Source: Bacteroidota bacterium (lineage in GTDB: Bacteria > Bacteroidota > Bacteroidia > Bacteroidales > F082). From it: DNA of 47,467 bases. Under the pieces are notes generated by a model. The model was not told the origin of the DNA and ran no database searches. It saw only the letters and a list, made by a program, of their open reading frames with translations. Of this stretch, positions 26,725-36,636 are shown in pieces (the first letter of the stretch is position 1; each line of letters opens with the position of its first letter). Position numbers and translations under genes: made by a program. The stretch spans positions 1-47,467 of the forward strand of contig JABMPH010000350.1 in the NCBI GenBank assembly GCA_013203805.1. The letters run 5' to 3'.

Positions 26725-26785
26725 GATTATTCTTTTTAAAATTGGTTACTAACTATATTCAATTTTAAGATTAGCGATCCTATTA

Positions 26786-28327
26786 CTAATCAAAACTGTC
26801 AACAAATGCGTCTTTTGGTTCTTTTAGCATGATAAAACAATAAACAAGGCTAACCAAAGCTCCTCCCGATAACATGAAAAGGAATGATTTGTCGTCCATA
26901 AAATTGTACAGGAATAAATAGGTTACGGCGCCAACATTACCAAATGCGCCTGCCATACCAGCAATTCGCCCTGTCATTTCCTTTTTTATAGAAGGAATCA
27001 TTGCAAACGTAGCACCTTCAGCACCCTGTACAAAGAAAGAAGCAAACATGGTTATCACGATTGAAACCACAAGCCATGTTATAGTATTAAATTGTGGCAG
27101 TAGGGTAACTTCTCCATTGCTGCCAATAGGTCCATATTTTGAAATAATTGCCATTAAGAAAAACCCCACTGTGATCCCCGCCATATATATCAACATTGTT
27201 TTTTTACGGCTACCCATTTTATCAGAAAGTAGTCCGCCCAATGGCCGGGCTACTAAATTCATAAAGGCAAACGATCCGGCAACGGATCCGGCCATAGTAA
27301 GGGTCATTATATTAGATCCATCTTCATAAAGTAAGTTGCTAAAAACTTCATAAAAAAACATGGGAAGCATTGAAACGATGGCAAGTTCAGCACCGAAATT
27401 CGCAAAATAAGTTGTGTTTAATGCCCCAACACTTCCAAATGGAAATTTTTCTTCTTCAGGCACTCCGGCTTTAAGTCGTGGAAGGTTGGCTTTCAATATT
27501 CTAACAACATCACCAATGTAAACAACACCAAGAGAAATCCACATAATCCAGACAGTTGTCATGCTAATCATGTGTTCACCGGCAATCATTTGTTTGTGTA
27601 AAACAAAGGCAACCAGACCAAGAGCACCATAAAGCGGAAGTTCCCAAATTATGTATTGTCCTAAATCAACATATGAAGAGACAGGCATTGCGCCACCCTT
27701 TTTCTGTTTTGGATTAGGTTCAAACCCATCAGGATTATCTTTAACCACAAAGAAATAGATAACACCATAAACTGCTGTAATAATGCTGGTTATTGCCAAC
27801 GACCAACGCCAGTCACCACCAAGCATATTTACAGCTACAAAAGGAACCATTGCAGCAGCAGCAGCAGAACCAAAGTTTCCCCATCCTGCATAAAATCCTT
27901 CGGCTCTTCCAATATATTTTGGAGTAAACCAGTTAGCAGTCATCTTGATTCCAATAACAAAACCGGCACCAATGGCACCAAGTGCTAATCGCGATAGTAC
28001 TAATTGTGTTAAATCATCACCAAATGCGAAGGTTAAACCAGGAATTACCATTATTACCATCAAACCTGCAAATATTCTTCGTGGGCCATATTTATCAATT
28101 AAACCACCCACAATAATCCGGGCAGGAATTGTTAAAGCTACATTGGTAACCAACAGTGCCTTGACATTTGATTTTGAGAGCCAGTCGAATTGTTCAATCA
28201 TTTTTGAGAGAACACCAGCCATATTGAACCATACAACGAATGTTAGGAAAAAGGCAATCCATGTTAAATGTAAGGTTCTGATACTAGGATTACTAAAATC
28301 CAACAATGAAGGTGCTTTATTAGCCAT
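26786..28327 (-). CDS. narK: NarK-family nitrate/nitrite transporter (first copy)
   Basis: 513-residue major-facilitator protein with at least 12 helices and two extra hydrophobic segments in the middle loop (LYGALGLVAFVLHKQ, TTVWIMWISLGVVYIGDVV). Nitrate-signature elements: GAGFVIGIKMTANWFTPKYIGRAEGFYAGWGNFGSA and SFFVQGAEGATFAMIPSIKKEMTGRIAGMAGAFGNVGA. It resembles NarK1-type transporters (nitrate/H+ symport), which in Paracoccus are fused to a NarK2 partner; here the two are separate adjacent genes. The split between symport and antiport roles is by analogy. Confidence 0.88.
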   Translation of the reverse strand: MANKAPSLLDFSNPSIRTLHLTWIAFFLTFVVWFNMAGVLSKMIEQFDWLSKSNVKALLVTNVALTIPARIIVGGLIDKYGPRRIFAGLMVIMVIPGLTFAFGDDLTQLVLSRLALGAIGAGFVIGIKMTANWFTPKYIGRAEGFYAGWGNFGSAAAAAMVPFVAVNMLGGDWRWSLAITSIITAVYGVIYFFVVKDNPDGFEPNPKQKKGGAMPVSSYVDLGQYIIWELPLYGALGLVAFVLHKQMIAGEHMISMTTVWIMWISLGVVYIGDVVRILKANLPRLKAGVPEEEKFPFGSVGALNTTYFANFGAELAIVSMLPMFFYEVFSNLLYEDGSNIMTLTMAGSVAGSFAFMNLVARPLGGLLSDKMGSRKKTMLIYMAGITVGFFLMAIISKYGPIGSNGEVTLLPQFNTITWLVVSIVITMFASFFVQGAEGATFAMIPSIKKEMTGRIAGMAGAFGNVGAVTYLFLYNFMDDKSFLFMLSGGALVSLVYCFIMLKEPKDAFVDSFD

Positions 28328-28407
28328 AGTGATTTGGTATTGATTATTATTATTGACTATTTATTATTGCATATTGATTATTAAATATCCACAGCATCCA
28401 TCTTATA

Positions 28408-28440
28408 TCTTCCGTCTTCGGACTCTTGTCTTCCGTCTTC
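28408..28440. repeat. Direct repeat TCTTCCGTCTTC, 21-base period
   Basis: Identical 12-mers at 28408-28419 and 28429-28440 separated by GGACTCTTG, in the 148-base narI-narK gap. The core CTTCGGAC also occurs in the intergenic palindrome at 41065-41072, so these belong to one dispersed, pyrimidine-biased intergenic repeat family. Confidence 0.5.
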
Positions 28441-28475
28441 TATCTCAAAATCCACCATCTGAAATCAGTTAAACT

Positions 28476-29198
28476 TTAATTATTCTTTGATCTTACCCCA
28501 TTAACCAATTTTCTGGAAGTTCTAATCTTTTTTCTATCCCAGTTCCAAATAACGTATTGATAAGGTCTGAAGAAATACGTAAAAGGATATACCAGGAAGT
28601 GCATAAAACGTGTAAAAGGGATCATGCCAATGAGAGTAAATGCAGACACTATATGAATTTTTATTGATAATGGCAAAGCTGCAACAGCTATGATATCAGG
28701 GTCTAATACAAATAATGACCTTAAATATGGCGTAAGTACCGTTGGAAACCAGGCTGAGCCCCATCTTGCAAAGTATGCTACCCACAATCCTGAGATTACC
28801 TGTGTCAACAATATCACATATACAAATGCATCCATTTTGGTGGTAACCATCAACAGTCTTCTATGTTTTAATCTTCTGATGATAAGCATGCCAAGCCCAA
28901 AAAGGCTAGCAATACCAAAACCAAAAGCTACTACTTCAAGAATGAGCAACCGAACAACCACACTGTTCCATAATACCACTGATCGTGGAAACAAGAATGC
29001 AACCAGGTGACCAAAGAATAGGAAAATTATTCCCCAATGAAAAGGACGGCTACCATAAAAAAGTTCTCTGCTCTCAAGAAATTGAGAAGAAAGGGAGGAC
29101 ACTTTAAACCCAAAGTTTGTGTATCTGAAAATGGAACCAACCAACATGATAACTATTGCCGCATAAGGCACACCGATGAAGAAGAAATAGTTGCTCAT
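28476..29198 (-). CDS. narI: Respiratory nitrate reductase gamma subunit (cytochrome b)
   Basis: 240 residues, five transmembrane helices, anchors NarGH to the membrane and passes electrons from quinol to NarH through two b hemes. The heme-ligating His pairs are present: HWGIIFLFFGHLVAF (two His on one helix) and KIHIVSAFTLIGMIPFTRFMHFL (two His on the late helix), as in E. coli NarI (225 residues). It starts two bases after the narJ stop, the usual coupling. Confidence 0.95.
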   Translation of the reverse strand: MSNYFFFIGVPYAAIVIMLVGSIFRYTNFGFKVSSLSSQFLESRELFYGSRPFHWGIIFLFFGHLVAFLFPRSVVLWNSVVVRLLILEVVAFGFGIASLFGLGMLIIRRLKHRRLLMVTTKMDAFVYVILLTQVISGLWVAYFARWGSAWFPTVLTPYLRSLFVLDPDIIAVAALPLSIKIHIVSAFTLIGMIPFTRFMHFLVYPFTYFFRPYQYVIWNWDRKKIRTSRKLVNGVRSKNN

Positions 29199-29200
29199 AA

Positions 29201-29833
29201 TTAAAATCTTTTTTGTTTACAATTTGAATCGCAGATGGTCATTTTTGGAGAAGGCATGAGAAACTCGTTTTTCCCTGTGAACTTATCATCAGCAAAGGCA
29301 TATTCTTTTAGTCCTTCTCCTGGGAAATCTTGCTTTAGCATTTCCAGCAATACTCCAAGTAAATCTGCATAATAATTATCAATACTTTTAAACTTGGTTA
29401 ACATAAAACGGACTGCCGGCATGGTGATTATAAAGCCCAACTCGTGGGCAAAGTCTTCGTTACTAGTTTGTGCAAGCAAGTTAAGCACATTAGGAAGGTG
29501 GTCGGCCAATTCAGTGCCACAATCAACCCCGGCAACTTTGTGTTCATTTTGAAGATTAACCAGCAACTGTGCCCTTTTGTAATCTTCACCAAACATCATA
29601 TATCCTATATCTAGAAAGCAAACGGCCTGAACATCAAATGTCTTCATAAAATATTCCTGTTGTTGTTTTGTAGAGATGTTTTCAATTGCTCTAACAAAAA
29701 CCTGTAGACCAGGTGAAAGTTCGGGCCATTGTTTGTTTACAGTATTCAAAAATTCATTAGCCCTTGATACAAGATTTTCATCTGGATATCTGAACAGATC
29801 AGCAATGAGTTTATAATGATCTAATGATTTCAT
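29201..29833 (-). CDS. narJ: Nitrate reductase molybdenum-cofactor assembly chaperone
   Basis: 210-residue all-helical protein of the TorD/NarJ family, which binds apo-NarG and helps insert molybdopterin before membrane attachment; not part of the final enzyme. Recognisable features: N-terminal LDHYKLIADLFRYPDE, QEYFMKTFDVQAVCFLDIGYMMFGEDYKRAQLLV (the conserved core including the F-D..  C-L-D-x-x-Y pattern) and DHLPNVLNLLA. Gene order narG-narH-narJ-narI supports the call. Confidence 0.93.
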   Translation of the reverse strand: MKSLDHYKLIADLFRYPDENLVSRANEFLNTVNKQWPELSPGLQVFVRAIENISTKQQQEYFMKTFDVQAVCFLDIGYMMFGEDYKRAQLLVNLQNEHKVAGVDCGTELADHLPNVLNLLAQTSNEDFAHELGFIITMPAVRFMLTKFKSIDNYYADLLGVLLEMLKQDFPGEGLKEYAFADDKFTGKNEFLMPSPKMTICDSNCKQKRF

Positions 29834-29868
29834 TTAGTTATAATTAATAGTCAAAAACAATTACAGTA

Positions 29869-31362
29869 TTACAGTCCTCTTACGGGTGGCTCCTTAAACC
29901 CGAACCCGGTATTACCTTTCACATCAGCAGTGCTTTCAAGCATTTCCATAGCCTCTTCGCGATGGGCAGGAGGAATAACAAAACGCTGATCGTATAGAGG
30001 AAGTGATGTTAGTCGGAAAATGTCATCTGCAGTTTCCTTATCCATAACCACATCCCTCATAGCATCCTTAGATTCTTCTTCAGGAAGATCGCCAACGGTT
30101 TCGGCTCTGCGATGTAGCCGCACTGCCATCAGTTTTTTAAGGACTGTTTTTATGGTTTCCTCATTACCGGCACTAAATAAGCTTGCCATATAACTCATTG
30201 GTAAACGCGATTTTTCGATGGCTCCCCAAAAATGTTCGGTGGTTGTTTCATATACACCTTCTTCGTTAACGAATGCCATTGTTGGTAACAATGGTGGCAC
30301 ATAAAATAAATTAGGGAGTGTTCTGAATTCTGGGTGCAGTGGCAAGGCTAATCCCCACGTTTTCACAAATTTATAAACTGGTGATTTTTGTGCACACTCA
30401 ATTGTTGAATCATGTATTCCATTTTCTCTTGCTGCAGCAATTACTTTTGGATCATTTGGATCAACATAAATGGCCAATTGGTTATCAACCAAATCTTCAG
30501 TTTCGCTAGCAGCTGCGGCTTCAATTTTATCAGCATCGTAAAGCATAACTCCGATGTACCTTATCCGCCCAACACATGATTGATGGCAAGCAGGTGCCTG
30601 ACCCGATTCAAGGCGTGGGTAACAGAGTATACATTTTTCAGATTTACCCGTATTCCAGTTGTAATAACTTTTCTTATACGGACAGGCAGTTACACACATT
30701 CTCCATGCACGGCATTTCTTCTGGTTAATCAAAACAACGCCATCCTCACCTCTTTTATATATAGCTCCGGAAGGACAGGCAGCTACACAGGCAGGATTGA
30801 GGCAGTGGTTACACATCCTTGGAAGATAATGCATGGTCATTCTTTCCAACTGGAACATGGATTCTTGCTCGGCTGGAGATAGGTTTTTGAAATTGACATC
30901 ATTTTTTGCATACTCTTCTGACCCGCCCAAATCATCATCCCAGTTGGGGCCTGATTTAGGAGTTATTGTTTCACCTGTGATGAGGGAAACAGGTCTTGCA
31001 ATAGGTTGATCATCACCTTCTTCAGCTTCGAATAAATTTTCGTACTGGTATGTCCATGGTTCATAGTAGTCGTCGATTACAGGCATGTTTGAATTATGAA
31101 ACAAACTTTTTATACCTTTAAATTTGCCGGCTCCTTTTAGAAGTACAGAATTACCTTTTTTTACCCAACCGCCTTTGTAGATTTCCTGGTCTTCCCATTT
31201 GCTGGGATAACCTGTGCCAGGTTTGGTTTCAACATTATTCCACCACATGTATTCAGCACCTTTTCTATCCGTCCATATATTTTTACATGCAATTGAACAA
31301 GTGTGGCAACCGATACATTTGTCAAGGTGAAACACCATTGCTATTTGTGATCTTATATCCAT
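29869..31362 (-). CDS. narH: Respiratory nitrate reductase beta subunit (Fe-S)
   Basis: 497 residues with four Fe-S cluster ligand groups: C16-x2-C-x2-C-x3-C26; C184, C187, C192, C196; C217-x2-W220-x2-C223-x3-C227, where Trp replaces a Cys and makes the 3Fe-4S centre, as in E. coli NarH; and C244, C247, C259, C263. It transfers electrons from NarI hemes to NarG. The length equals the family's (about 510). 14 bases after the narG stop. Confidence 0.96.
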   Translation of the reverse strand: MDIRSQIAMVFHLDKCIGCHTCSIACKNIWTDRKGAEYMWWNNVETKPGTGYPSKWEDQEIYKGGWVKKGNSVLLKGAGKFKGIKSLFHNSNMPVIDDYYEPWTYQYENLFEAEEGDDQPIARPVSLITGETITPKSGPNWDDDLGGSEEYAKNDVNFKNLSPAEQESMFQLERMTMHYLPRMCNHCLNPACVAACPSGAIYKRGEDGVVLINQKKCRAWRMCVTACPYKKSYYNWNTGKSEKCILCYPRLESGQAPACHQSCVGRIRYIGVMLYDADKIEAAAASETEDLVDNQLAIYVDPNDPKVIAAARENGIHDSTIECAQKSPVYKFVKTWGLALPLHPEFRTLPNLFYVPPLLPTMAFVNEEGVYETTTEHFWGAIEKSRLPMSYMASLFSAGNEETIKTVLKKLMAVRLHRRAETVGDLPEEESKDAMRDVVMDKETADDIFRLTSLPLYDQRFVIPPAHREEAMEMLESTADVKGNTGFGFKEPPVRGL

Positions 31363-31376
31363 GTTATAATCCTGTT

Positions 31377-34300
31377 TTAAAATTCAACTTTTTCCATTTT
31401 TTGAACCAGTACAAATGTGTCGCGGTTTACTCCAACGGGTCCCCAATAATTAAAATGATAGGTAAACTGTCCGTAACCCCCAACCATAAGATTTGGTTTA
31501 AGATGTACACGGGTAAAGCTATTGTTATTACCTGATCGCTTTCCACCTCTTATCTGAGATTTTGGAGTGGAGTATGTACGTTCAACAGCGTGATATACAA
31601 AACAAACACCTTTTGGAATCCGTGCGCTCACACAAGCTCTGGTAGAGTATACTCCATTGTCGTTAAACACTTCTACCCAGTCGTTATCTTTAATCCCTAA
31701 ATCAGCAGCATCTTCCACACTTAGCCAGCAGGGTTCCATTCCTCTTGAAAGTGTAAGCATCCTAAGAGTATCACCATAAGTGGAATGAATATGCCATTTT
31801 CCGTGAGGAGTAAGTACATTCAACATTTTTGCTTTTCCTGTCGCTACAGTTACACGTAACTCACCATAGGCCTCCGGTTTTGGAGATGGTTTATAAGTAG
31901 GCAAGTGTTCACCAAACTTAATATATCCTTCATGATCAAGATAAAAATGCTGACGCCCTGTAAGAGTGCGCCATGGAACAAGACGCTCCACATTATAAGT
32001 ATAAGCAGAGTAAGCACGACCATCATTCATTAATCCTGACCATACAGGTGATTGGTTATACCGATGTGGTTTTGCCTGAAGGTCTTTGTATTTAATATTA
32101 ACATCCTCACTTCCTGCGCTTATATCGGTTAACTTAAGCCCTGTTCTTTTTTCTGCACCTTCATAGGCTCTTGTACTGAGAACTCCATTTGTTAAACTGG
32201 AAAGATTAAGTACAGCATTGGCTGCTTCTTCATCTTCATACAACGAAGGATATTTTACCCCATCAACTTCCTGGAGATGATCTTTGTCCTCCAGCATAGT
32301 ATCATAAAAATCACCACATTGATAGCTATTGCCGTGAGCACCAAGTCCATTTCTTATATTTGGCCCCAGACTTATAAATTTATCATAAATTTTAGTGTAA
32401 TCACGATCTACAATAACCATATTGTGCATGGTTTTGCCTGGAATGGGCTCACACTCACCTTTACTCCAGTCTTTAATCTCACTTTGGGTAATTTCACCGG
32501 CACTATCATGTGAGATTGGTACATTAACAAGGTCTCTGATAGGCTTATTGTAATGTTTTTTCGCCAGCTCACTGGTGGCTTTAGCAATTTCGCGGAATAT
32601 AACCCAATCACTTTTTGATTCCCAAACAGGAGCAATTGCAGGTGATAGCGGGTGAATAAATGAATGCATGTCGGTACTGTTGAGGTCTGTTTTCTCGTAC
32701 CATGATGCAGCCGGAAGAACTATATCAGAATAGAGGGCTGAAGTGTCCATCCTGAAATTCAGGTTGACAATCAAGTCCATTTTTCCTTCAGGATTTTCGC
32801 TCCTGAATTTAATATCTTTTACAAATTGATCTGCTACCTCATCCGCAATCGAATTATTATGGGTTCCTAAATAATGCTTTAAAAAGAACTCATGACCTTT
32901 TGCACTTCCAGCTATTGCATTACCCCTCCAAATATACCATACCCTTGGAAAGTTGATCTCCTCATCAGGTTCAACCACAGAATATTCTAGCTCTTTTTTC
33001 TTTAACTGGTCAACAACGTAGTCTTTAATTTCATCATCAGTTTTAGCACCTGCTTTCTCAGCATCAGTTACAATATCCAGATTACTCTTGTTATATTGTG
33101 GATAAAAAGGCATCCAACCATTTTTAACGGCTTTTACCGTCATATCTGCTGAATGCATCGAGCTAAGTTCATTTTTTGGAACCGTATTATAATCTGCCTG
33201 GTTACCATCATATCGCCACTGATTGGAATTGATATAATGCCATATAGGTGCCTGTTGTAAACGAACCCCATTTTGCCAGTCTTTACCGGCCATTATTGTA
33301 GCCCATGAATCAGTTGGTGCCAGTTTTTCCTGACCAACGTAATGATTCATACCGCCACCATTAACACCAATACATCCTGTAAGCATTAGTGCCATGGTTC
33401 CAGCACGGTAAATTAGATTATTATGATACCAATGGTTGATGCCTGCACCAATTATAATGCTACACTTACCATGTGTAGTTTCTGCTGTTCTTGCCCATTC
33501 GCGTGAAAATTGCAGTACTGTTTTCGGGCCTATACCGGTAAATATTTCCTGCCAAGAAGGTGTATAAGCAGCTTCTTTATCATCGTATGTTGTGGGATAA
33601 TCACCACCAAGGCCACGATCAACACCATATTGAGCCATTATAAGGTCGTAAACAGTTGTCACAGTAACTTCCCCATTAACGGTTTTAACACGTTTAACAG
33701 GTACACCTCGCTGCGCGGATATGGTTTTTCCATATTCAATAAATTCAACCTGAAGTACTTCATCGTTGTTTTCTAATAATGTAAGTACAGGATCGTATGA
33801 TTTACCGGTTTCAGCATCTTCAAATTTCATATTCCAGTTGCCGTCTTTGCCATCCCAGCGGTGGCCAGAGCTTCCTCCGGGGCAAACAAAGTCACCGGTT
33901 TCGGAATCAATGTTCAGAAATTTCCAATCGCCTTTTTCAATATCTTTATACTTATCAATTGAGCTGGCTCTTAACAATCTGCCCGGAACCAGTTTTCCAT
34001 CTTGTTCAATTACTTCAACGAGGAAAGGACTATCAGTATATTTCTTGGTATAATCAATAAAATACGGTGTCTGTTTTTCGTAATGGTATTCCTTTAAGAT
34101 AACATGAGTAACAGCCATCCAAAATGCACCATCTTGCCCTGCATGAACAGGAACCCATTTGTCGGCATACTTTGCCACCATATTAAAGTCGGGGGCAAAA
34201 ACCACTGTTTTGGTTCCGTTATGACGGGATTCAGAAAAGAAGTGTACATCGGGTGTACGTGTCATACCGAGATTAGCTCCCATAACGGCAATAAACTTGG

Positions 34301-34988
34301 AGTTGTACCAATCGGCACTTTCGGCAACATCAGTTTGTTCTCCCCAAATTTCGGGGAATGAGTTGGGCAGATCGCAATACCAGTCGTAGAAGCTAAGGTT
34401 AACACCACCCATTAATTGTAAAAACCTCGATCCTGCTGCATAACTAAGCATCGACATTGCAGGGATGGGTGAGAAACCGGTCAAACGGTCGGGACCATAT
34501 TTTTTGACTGTATAAATATTTGAAGCTGCGATAATCTCTTTTGCCTCATCCCAGGTTGCTCTTCTGAAACCACCTTTTCCCCTTGCTTTTTGATACCTTC
34601 TGCGGGTTTCCGGATTTGTCTGTATATTTTCCCAGGCTTGCAAAGCATCACCCGTTTTGGCTTTTTCCTCATTAAAGATATCTACCAAAGCTCCCCTTAT
34701 CATTGGATATTTTACCCTGATAGGGCTATATAAATACCATGAAAATGAAATTCCACGCTGGCAACCACGGGGCTCATACGGAGGTAGCGATTTTTCTAGC
34801 AAAGGGTAATCCATTGCCTGGGTTTCCCAAACAACTATACCATCTTTTACATGAATATTCCAGCTACATCCACCAGTACAATTTACACCGTGTGTGCTGC
34901 GAACTACTTTATCGTGCTGCCATCTGTTTCTGTATAATTCTTCCCATTTTCTTGTGCTAGGGGAGATAAGATCTTTTATCCAGCTCAT
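31377..34988 (-). CDS. narG: Respiratory nitrate reductase alpha subunit (molybdopterin catalytic)
   Basis: 1203 residues (E. coli NarG 1247), the cytoplasm-facing catalytic subunit that reduces nitrate to nitrite at a Mo-bis-MGD centre. The N-terminal cluster ligands H33-x3-C37-x3-C41-x34-C76 match the FS0 pattern of NarG. The Mo ligand Asp is Asp206 in [18 protein letters not shown]. Other hallmarks: [41 protein letters not shown], and the C-terminal [20 protein letters not shown]. The absence of a true twin-arginine signal agrees with a cytoplasmic-facing (nNar) enzyme rather than the outward-facing archaeal type. Confidence 0.97.
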   Translation of the reverse strand: MSWIKDLISPSTRKWEELYRNRWQHDKVVRSTHGVNCTGGCSWNIHVKDGIVVWETQAMDYPLLEKSLPPYEPRGCQRGISFSWYLYSPIRVKYPMIRGALVDIFNEEKAKTGDALQAWENIQTNPETRRRYQKARGKGGFRRATWDEAKEIIAASNIYTVKKYGPDRLTGFSPIPAMSMLSYAAGSRFLQLMGGVNLSFYDWYCDLPNSFPEIWGEQTDVAESADWYNSKFIAVMGANLGMTRTPDVHFFSESRHNGTKTVVFAPDFNMVAKYADKWVPVHAGQDGAFWMAVTHVILKEYHYEKQTPYFIDYTKKYTDSPFLVEVIEQDGKLVPGRLLRASSIDKYKDIEKGDWKFLNIDSETGDFVCPGGSSGHRWDGKDGNWNMKFEDAETGKSYDPVLTLLENNDEVLQVEFIEYGKTISAQRGVPVKRVKTVNGEVTVTTVYDLIMAQYGVDRGLGGDYPTTYDDKEAAYTPSWQEIFTGIGPKTVLQFSREWARTAETTHGKCSIIIGAGINHWYHNNLIYRAGTMALMLTGCIGVNGGGMNHYVGQEKLAPTDSWATIMAGKDWQNGVRLQQAPIWHYINSNQWRYDGNQADYNTVPKNELSSMHSADMTVKAVKNGWMPFYPQYNKSNLDIVTDAEKAGAKTDDEIKDYVVDQLKKKELEYSVVEPDEEINFPRVWYIWRGNAIAGSAKGHEFFLKHYLGTHNNSIADEVADQFVKDIKFRSENPEGKMDLIVNLNFRMDTSALYSDIVLPAASWYEKTDLNSTDMHSFIHPLSPAIAPVWESKSDWVIFREIAKATSELAKKHYNKPIRDLVNVPISHDSAGEITQSEIKDWSKGECEPIPGKTMHNMVIVDRDYTKIYDKFISLGPNIRNGLGAHGNSYQCGDFYDTMLEDKDHLQEVDGVKYPSLYEDEEAANAVLNLSSLTNGVLSTRAYEGAEKRTGLKLTDISAGSEDVNIKYKDLQAKPHRYNQSPVWSGLMNDGRAYSAYTYNVERLVPWRTLTGRQHFYLDHEGYIKFGEHLPTYKPSPKPEAYGELRVTVATGKAKMLNVLTPHGKWHIHSTYGDTLRMLTLSRGMEPCWLSVEDAADLGIKDNDWVEVFNDNGVYSTRACVSARIPKGVCFVYHAVERTYSTPKSQIRGGKRSGNNNSFTRVHLKPNLMVGGYGQFTYHFNYWGPVGVNRDTFVLVQKMEKVEF

Positions 34989-35004
34989 ATATATTAATTT
35001 TTGC

Positions 35005-35853
35005 TTAGTTTATTACTGGGGATTGCCTGTTGAGTATTTCATGATTGACGCTTTTTTTCTTTCGCCTGAAGTAAAGTACTATGATGGAAAGAAGCAGCAT
35101 AATAAATATCATTATTCCGAGAATAACGAAGGTTGTACCAAAACTCACAGGATGCTGATAATACCTTTCCTTACTAACTGACTGTAAGTATGCTGTAAGA
35201 TTAAAAACCTCATCTAAGGTGAGTTTGTTTTTAGCATAGGTTACTGCCATGGCAGGAAATGGAGGGTTACTTAATATTGCAGAAACGCCAGCACTTCCCA
35301 TTATTTCATGGGTTTCGGTAAGATCTTTGGCAAGAGTTCCACTACTGAACACATTGTCGTCTTTTATTTTATGGCACGAAATACAAGATAAACCTCCATT
35401 TGTAAGCCTTGTTTTTCCCGAAAATATCAGTCTTCCATCAATAATATTTTGTGGTTTTGCATTTTCCAATAAATCAACTGCCATTTCTTGACTTCCTTCT
35501 GCTGAGATTCCTGAACCAGCCTCCTTAATATAGACAATAATTGCATTAACTTGTCCAGCATCAACTGGCTGATCAGGCATTAACAGATTGTTATACTCTT
35601 TGTAGATTGCCACAGCATCAGAATCACCACTATTAATAAGGGATTGTGACGATTGAATAAAAGAAGTAAGCCATTCAGGGGATCTCTTATTGGATATGTT
35701 TTTAAGATCCGGGCCAACTAATCTGCCTTTACCAATGGTGTGGCATGGAGTACATAATTTCGTAAATAACTCTTGACCCTCATCAGCTTTGCTTAACATA
35801 AAAGTAAGGACTCCCAGTGCAACGAGAATGGATTTCTTTAGATGATATTTCAT
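35005..35853 (-). CDS. Diheme cytochrome c with C-terminal membrane anchor
   Basis: 282 residues: signal peptide (ending SKADE), heme motif CTPCH at 34-38 followed by KGRLVGPDL (class I cytochrome c fold), a second heme motif CISCH at 157-161, and a C-terminal transmembrane helix (about 240-262, [19 protein letters not shown]) with a basic cytoplasmic tail. Conserved Met residues after each motif (about M92, FPAMAV) could be axial ligands. It starts the nar locus, 16 bases before narG. A diheme cytochrome in this position (NarC) is known for Thermus thermophilus, where it is needed for enzyme maturation; here an electron-transfer or assembly role is inferred. Confidence 0.88.
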   Translation of the reverse strand: MKYHLKKSILVALGVLTFMLSKADEGQELFTKLCTPCHTIGKGRLVGPDLKNISNKRSPEWLTSFIQSSQSLINSGDSDAVAIYKEYNNLLMPDQPVDAGQVNAIIVYIKEAGSGISAEGSQEMAVDLLENAKPQNIIDGRLIFSGKTRLTNGGLSCISCHKIKDDNVFSSGTLAKDLTETHEIMGSAGVSAILSNPPFPAMAVTYAKNKLTLDEVFNLTAYLQSVSKERYYQHPVSFGTTFVILGIMIFIMLLLSIIVLYFRRKKKSVNHEILNRQSPVIN

Positions 35854-36033
35854 AAAAATGCCATTAAAAATTTGGAGTATAAAAGTATAGATAATATGAA
35901 TTTGAAAACACTAAAATATGCGTAGAATCATAATTTATATGAATTCTAAATAAAATAGAAAGTTCAAAAAACCAGGAAAACAGTGATATAAATGCAGTTT
36001 AAGAATAAAAGTACTTTAATTACATGTATATAA

Positions 36034-36051
36034 ATATGATAAGTATCATAT
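36034..36051. promoter_or_regulatory. FNR/Crp-like operator palindrome at the head of the nar locus
   Basis: Perfect 8-2-8 palindrome ATATGATA-AG-TATCATAT. Its core TGAT-N4-ATCA is that of FNR/FixK-type sites (TTGAT-N4-ATCAA), with A and T in place of the outer T and A. It lies in the 341-base region between the divergent cytochrome/narG operon and the gene at 36195, about 180 bases from the cytochrome start codon and centred about 44 bases upstream of the predicted start of the plus-strand transcript. The likely binders are the two Crp/Fnr proteins encoded at the far end of the operon. Confidence 0.7.
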
Positions 36052-36075
36052 AACAATACTGTTTCTTTACTCTCA

Positions 36076-36083
36076 TATATTTG
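36076..36083 (+). promoter_or_regulatory. Candidate -7 promoter element for the gene at 36195
   Basis: TATATTTG followed by C, a perfect TAnnTTTG. No -33 TTTG is present; instead the FNR-like palindrome is centred about 37 bases before the element's middle, the place expected for class II activation. Predicted leader about 105 nt. Confidence 0.5.
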
Positions 36084-36194
36084 CTTTACAGATATTTTAA
36101 ATCTAAAATATTGGATTACTTATTACTAATCTTTCTTAATGCTTTATTCTTTTTAATTATCATTGCCACAAATTTTATTCTCAAATTTGTAAGC

Positions 36195-36584
36195 ATGGAA
36201 TTTTTCAGAATAGTGGAAGTAGGAACAACAGAAGAAAGCATCAAAAGATTACTGAAGCTGGATAAAATTGAGAATATGAGCAACCAACTATTTCAGTTAG
36301 CCGAAGCAAGTGGACGGGAAGTTTCGATAGGGAGTATATGGGGCGAATTTACCTTGACATGTGATTTAATCAATGGAGGACTTCGATTTGCTCTTGTTGA
36401 ATGTCCTAATGCATTAACATGGACAATAACAACCGGTTTTGCTCCTGCAAGGGAAGCAATAGTGATTCATCTCACTATAAATAGAAAACAAAAGCAACAA
36501 CAATTTATTGATGAAATAGAAGAGTTTCTGGATGATCAAATGCTTTGTCTGCAAAATATTTTTTCGGGAGATAGCCCATCATAA
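36195..36584 (+). CDS. Unknown cytoplasmic protein divergent from the nar locus
   Basis: 129 residues from ATG 36195. A longer reading from TTG at 36081 is unlikely because it overlaps the TATATTTGC promoter element and adds a Leu/Ile/Phe-rich lead of poor quality. The protein has no signal peptide or helix, begins MEFFRIVEVGTTEESI, has a central IGSIWGEFTLTCDLINGGLRFALVECPNALTW segment of beta character, and ends in a helical acidic region (FIDEIEEFLDDQML). I do not recognise a family. Sharing a regulatory region with nar suggests co-regulation with nitrate respiration (inference). Confidence 0.6.
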   Translation: MEFFRIVEVGTTEESIKRLLKLDKIENMSNQLFQLAEASGREVSIGSIWGEFTLTCDLINGGLRFALVECPNALTWTITTGFAPAREAIVIHLTINRKQKQQQFIDEIEEFLDDQMLCLQNIFSGDSPS

Positions 36585-36636
36585 TCCATTTGATTATCGA
36601 TAAGCCCATTTACTGCAAAGCGTCACTTAAGTATTT

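Noticed and set aside
33510-34361. Several plus-strand open frames opposite narG
   Set aside because: They are antisense shadows: narG is a full, well-conserved gene on the minus strand throughout.
35922-35946. Second imperfect palindrome AGAATCATA / TATGAATTCT near the cytochrome gene
   Set aside because: One-base bulge and no TGAT-N4-ATCA core; not counted as an FNR-type site.
36081-36194. N-terminal hydrophobic extension (TTG start) of the gene divergent from nar
   Set aside because: The TTG is part of a perfect TATATTTG promoter element, and the extension reads like AT-rich non-coding DNA.
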